Shown in pieces: positions 34,377-36,340 of a stretch of DNA of 36,340 nucleotides (position 1 is its first letter; every line of letters begins with the position of its first letter). Source of the stretch: Acetobacteraceae bacterium (GTDB taxonomy: Bacteria; Pseudomonadota; Alphaproteobacteria; Acetobacterales; Acetobacteraceae); NCBI GenBank assembly GCA_027326105.1, contig DAHWFB010000005.1:1-36340 (forward strand). The letters are read 5' to 3'. The position numbers were made by a program, and so were the translations under genes. The notes below the pieces were generated by a model. It did not search any database. It had not been told where the DNA came from and was given only the letters and a program-made list of their open reading frames with translations.

Positions 34377-36278
34377 TCACGCGGCGGTGACATCGGCCAC
34401 CTCCGGCCCCGCGCCGGGGTGGAAATGGGCGTAGAGGCGCCGCGCCACCGCCCGTGAAATCCCCGGAACGGCCTCGAGGTCGACGATCCCCGCCGCCTTC
34501 ACCCCCCGCGCGGAGCCGAAATGGTTGAGCAGCGCCCGCTTGCGCGCCGGCCCGATGCCGGCCACCTCGTCGATCTCGCTTTGCGCGATACTGCGGCTGC
34601 GCCCGGCCCGGTGGGTGGTGATGGCGAAGCGGTGCGCCTCGTCGCGCAGGCGCTGCAGATGGTAGAGCACCGGGTCACGCGGCGGCAGTTGGAAGGGTTC
34701 GCGCCCGGCGAGATGGAACCACTCCCTTCCTGCGTCGCGGTCGGGCCCTTTGGCGATGGCGGCGAGCGGCACATCGGCAAGGCCGAGTTCCGCCATCACC
34801 GCCCGCGCCGCCGATAGCTGCCCGGCACCGCCGTCGATCAGCACCAGCTCGGGCCAGCGCGGGTCGGCCCGGTCGGGGTACTCGGCCAGCGCACGGGCGA
34901 AGCGCCGGGTCAGCACCTCGCGCATCATGGCGAAATCATCGCCCGGCGCGAGCGGCCCCTTGATCGCGAACTTGCGATACTCCGCCTTCGCCGGACCCTC
35001 CGGGCCCGCCACCACCATCACCCCGTAGGGATGGGCGCCGCGCAGGTGGGAATTGTCATAGATCTCGATCCGCCGCGGCGGCGCGGCCAGGGCAAACAGC
35101 GCCGCGACGCCCTCGCGCAGCTTCTCCTGCCCGGCGCTCTCGGCGAGCTTTCGCTCCAGCGCCTCGCGCGCGTTGGTTTCGGCGTGGGCCATCACCGCCC
35201 GCCGCTCGCCGCGTTCGGGGCGGGACAGCGCGACCCGCCGCCCGGCCTTGAGCGAGAGCGCCTCGGCGAGCAGCGCCGCCTCGGGCGGCTGATGGCTGAC
35301 CAGAACCACCGGCGGCGGCGGCTTGTCGTCATAGAACTGGGCGAGGAAGGCGCCGATCACCTCGGAGCCTTCCGCACCGGCGGCGTGGGCGGGGAAGAAG
35401 GCGCGGTTGCCGTTGTTGTGGCCGCCGCGGATGAAAAACACCTGGATCGCGCTCTGCCCCGCCGCCTGGTGGAGCGCGACCACGTCGGCCTCGCCGAGAT
35501 GGGTGAGGTTGATCACGTCCGAACCCTGCACGTGGGTCAGCGCGCGGATGCGGTCGCGCAGCGCGGCGGCGCGTTCGAACGCGAGCGCGGCGGCGGCCTG
35601 CTCCATTTCGCCGGCCAGCCGCTTCTGCACCATCGCCCCCTTGCCGGAGAGGAACTCCCGCGCCTCGGCCACCAGCCGCGCATACTCCTCCGCCCCGATC
35701 CGCCCCACGCAAGGCGCCGAGCAGCGCCGGATCTGATAGAGCAGGCAGGGGCGGGTGCGGGCGGCGAATACCGTATCGGCACAGGAACGCAGGCGGAACA
35801 CCCGCTCGATCGCGGTGATGGTCTGGTTCACCGCCCAGGCCGAGGCGAAGGGGCCGAAATAGCTCCCCCGCCTCGTCCGCGCGCCACGGTGCTTGGCGAT
35901 CTGCGGATAGGGATGGTCCTCGGTGAGCAACAGCCAGGGGTAGGATTTGTCGTCGCGCAGCACGATGTTGAAGCGCGGTTCGAGGCGCTTGATGAGGTTG
36001 GCTTCGAGCAGCAGCGCCTCGGCCTCGGATGGCGTCGTCACCACCTCGATCGCGGCGGTCTCGGAAACCATCCGCCGCAGCCGCTCCGGCAGGCGCGCCG
36101 GCTGGGTGTAGGCGGCGACGCGCTTCCTGAGGCTCTTCGCCTTGCCGACGTAGAGCGCGCCCCCCTTGGCGTCGAGCATGCGGTAGACGCCGGGGCTTTC
36201 CGGCAGGGTGGCGAGCGCCGCGGCGATCACGCCGGCCCCGATCGTCCCTGCCTCCCCGCCCGTTCGTTCCCCGTTCAT
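34377..36278 (-). CDS. uvrC: Excinuclease ABC subunit C
   Basis: This 633-residue protein has an N-terminal GIY-YIG nuclease domain (about 25-105: [28 protein letters not shown]), a cysteine region ([19 protein letters not shown]), a UVR motif (about 203-240), an RNase H-like 5' nuclease domain ([33 protein letters not shown]) and C-terminal helix-hairpin-helix repeats ([21 protein letters not shown]). With UvrB it makes the dual incisions of nucleotide excision repair. ATG 36278 is preceded by sequence without other coding signs, and the last 62 bases of the window hold nothing recognisable. Confidence 0.97.
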   Translation of the reverse strand: MNGERTGGEAGTIGAGVIAAALATLPESPGVYRMLDAKGGALYVGKAKSLRKRVAAYTQPARLPERLRRMVSETAAIEVVTTPSEAEALLLEANLIKRLEPRFNIVLRDDKSYPWLLLTEDHPYPQIAKHRGARTRRGSYFGPFASAWAVNQTITAIERVFRLRSCADTVFAARTRPCLLYQIRRCSAPCVGRIGAEEYARLVAEAREFLSGKGAMVQKRLAGEMEQAAAALAFERAAALRDRIRALTHVQGSDVINLTHLGEADVVALHQAAGQSAIQVFFIRGGHNNGNRAFFPAHAAGAEGSEVIGAFLAQFYDDKPPPPVVLVSHQPPEAALLAEALSLKAGRRVALSRPERGERRAVMAHAETNAREALERKLAESAGQEKLREGVAALFALAAPPRRIEIYDNSHLRGAHPYGVMVVAGPEGPAKAEYRKFAIKGPLAPGDDFAMMREVLTRRFARALAEYPDRADPRWPELVLIDGGAGQLSAARAVMAELGLADVPLAAIAKGPDRDAGREWFHLAGREPFQLPPRDPVLYHLQRLRDEAHRFAITTHRAGRSRSIAQSEIDEVAGIGPARKRALLNHFGSARGVKAAGIVDLEAVPGISRAVARRLYAHFHPGAGPEVADVTAA

Positions 36279-36340
36279 GCCTCGCCTGCCCCGACTGCCC
36301 GGAGGTAGGGCGCGCGCGGCGCGCAGGCAAGCCGGCCGGC

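Noticed and set aside
1-36340. CRISPR array, toxin-antitoxin or phage-defence island
   Set aside because: No regularly spaced repeat series and no defence-gene motifs were seen. The only mobile signals are the recombinase end and the IS630 remnant.

Overview
The window is very GC-rich, with long antisense open frames. Its housekeeping gene order (ffs-dnaX-ybaB-recR, def-fmt-truA, hsp20-DUF1150, priA/fsa-xerC, tkt-gap-pgk) points to an alphaproteobacterium, most likely Rhodospirillales/Acetobacteraceae. That placement rests on protein similarity recalled from memory, not on a search.

Layout. 1-372: the 3' end of a serine-recombinase gene abuts and reads antisense through a tRNA-Ser(GGA) gene, which looks like the edge of an integrated element. 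437-3353 (minus): SRP RNA, dnaX, ybaB and recR, a replication/repair block. 3439-6256: an OmpR/EnvZ-type two-component pair (minus) with a 14-bp tandem repeat at its 3' end, divergent from a secreted Met/His-rich protein (plus). The spacer holds a 10-bp-phased direct repeat that looks like a response-regulator box. 6259-8636: a Na/Pi-cotransporter-like protein with a PhoU-like tail, and a LysE-type exporter.

8663-18615 (minus) is the most interesting region. It is a tightly packed apparent operon encoding a Tat-exported family-5 substrate-binding protein, two DppB/DppC-type permeases, a single fused double ATPase, an M24 'creatinase-fold' enzyme with the full residue set of the DMSP lyase DddP, an ornithine-cyclodeaminase/mu-crystallin-family dehydrogenase without the OCD catalytic Asp, and a flavin/FAD oxidoreductase of the N-methylproline/dimethylglycine demethylase type. 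Together this looks like uptake plus catabolism of a small betaine-like, N-methylated or proline-containing compound whose identity cannot be fixed from sequence.

18908-22266 (plus): CnoX-type thioredoxin/TPR chaperone, LON-domain protein, Trm112-like protein, DUF971 protein and a YghZ-type aldo-keto reductase. 22236-24551 (minus): truA, fmt and def. 24695-25413 (plus): small heat-shock protein coupled to a DUF1150 protein. 25444-27037 (minus): fsa-type transaldolase then xerC, divergent from priA (27104-29092, plus). 29093-30005 holds a hairpin terminator, an unlisted 50-residue secreted proline-rich peptide gene (minus) and a decayed IS630-family transposase. 30006-34332 (plus): tkt-gap-pgk, a central carbon block, convergent with uvrC (34377-36278, minus).
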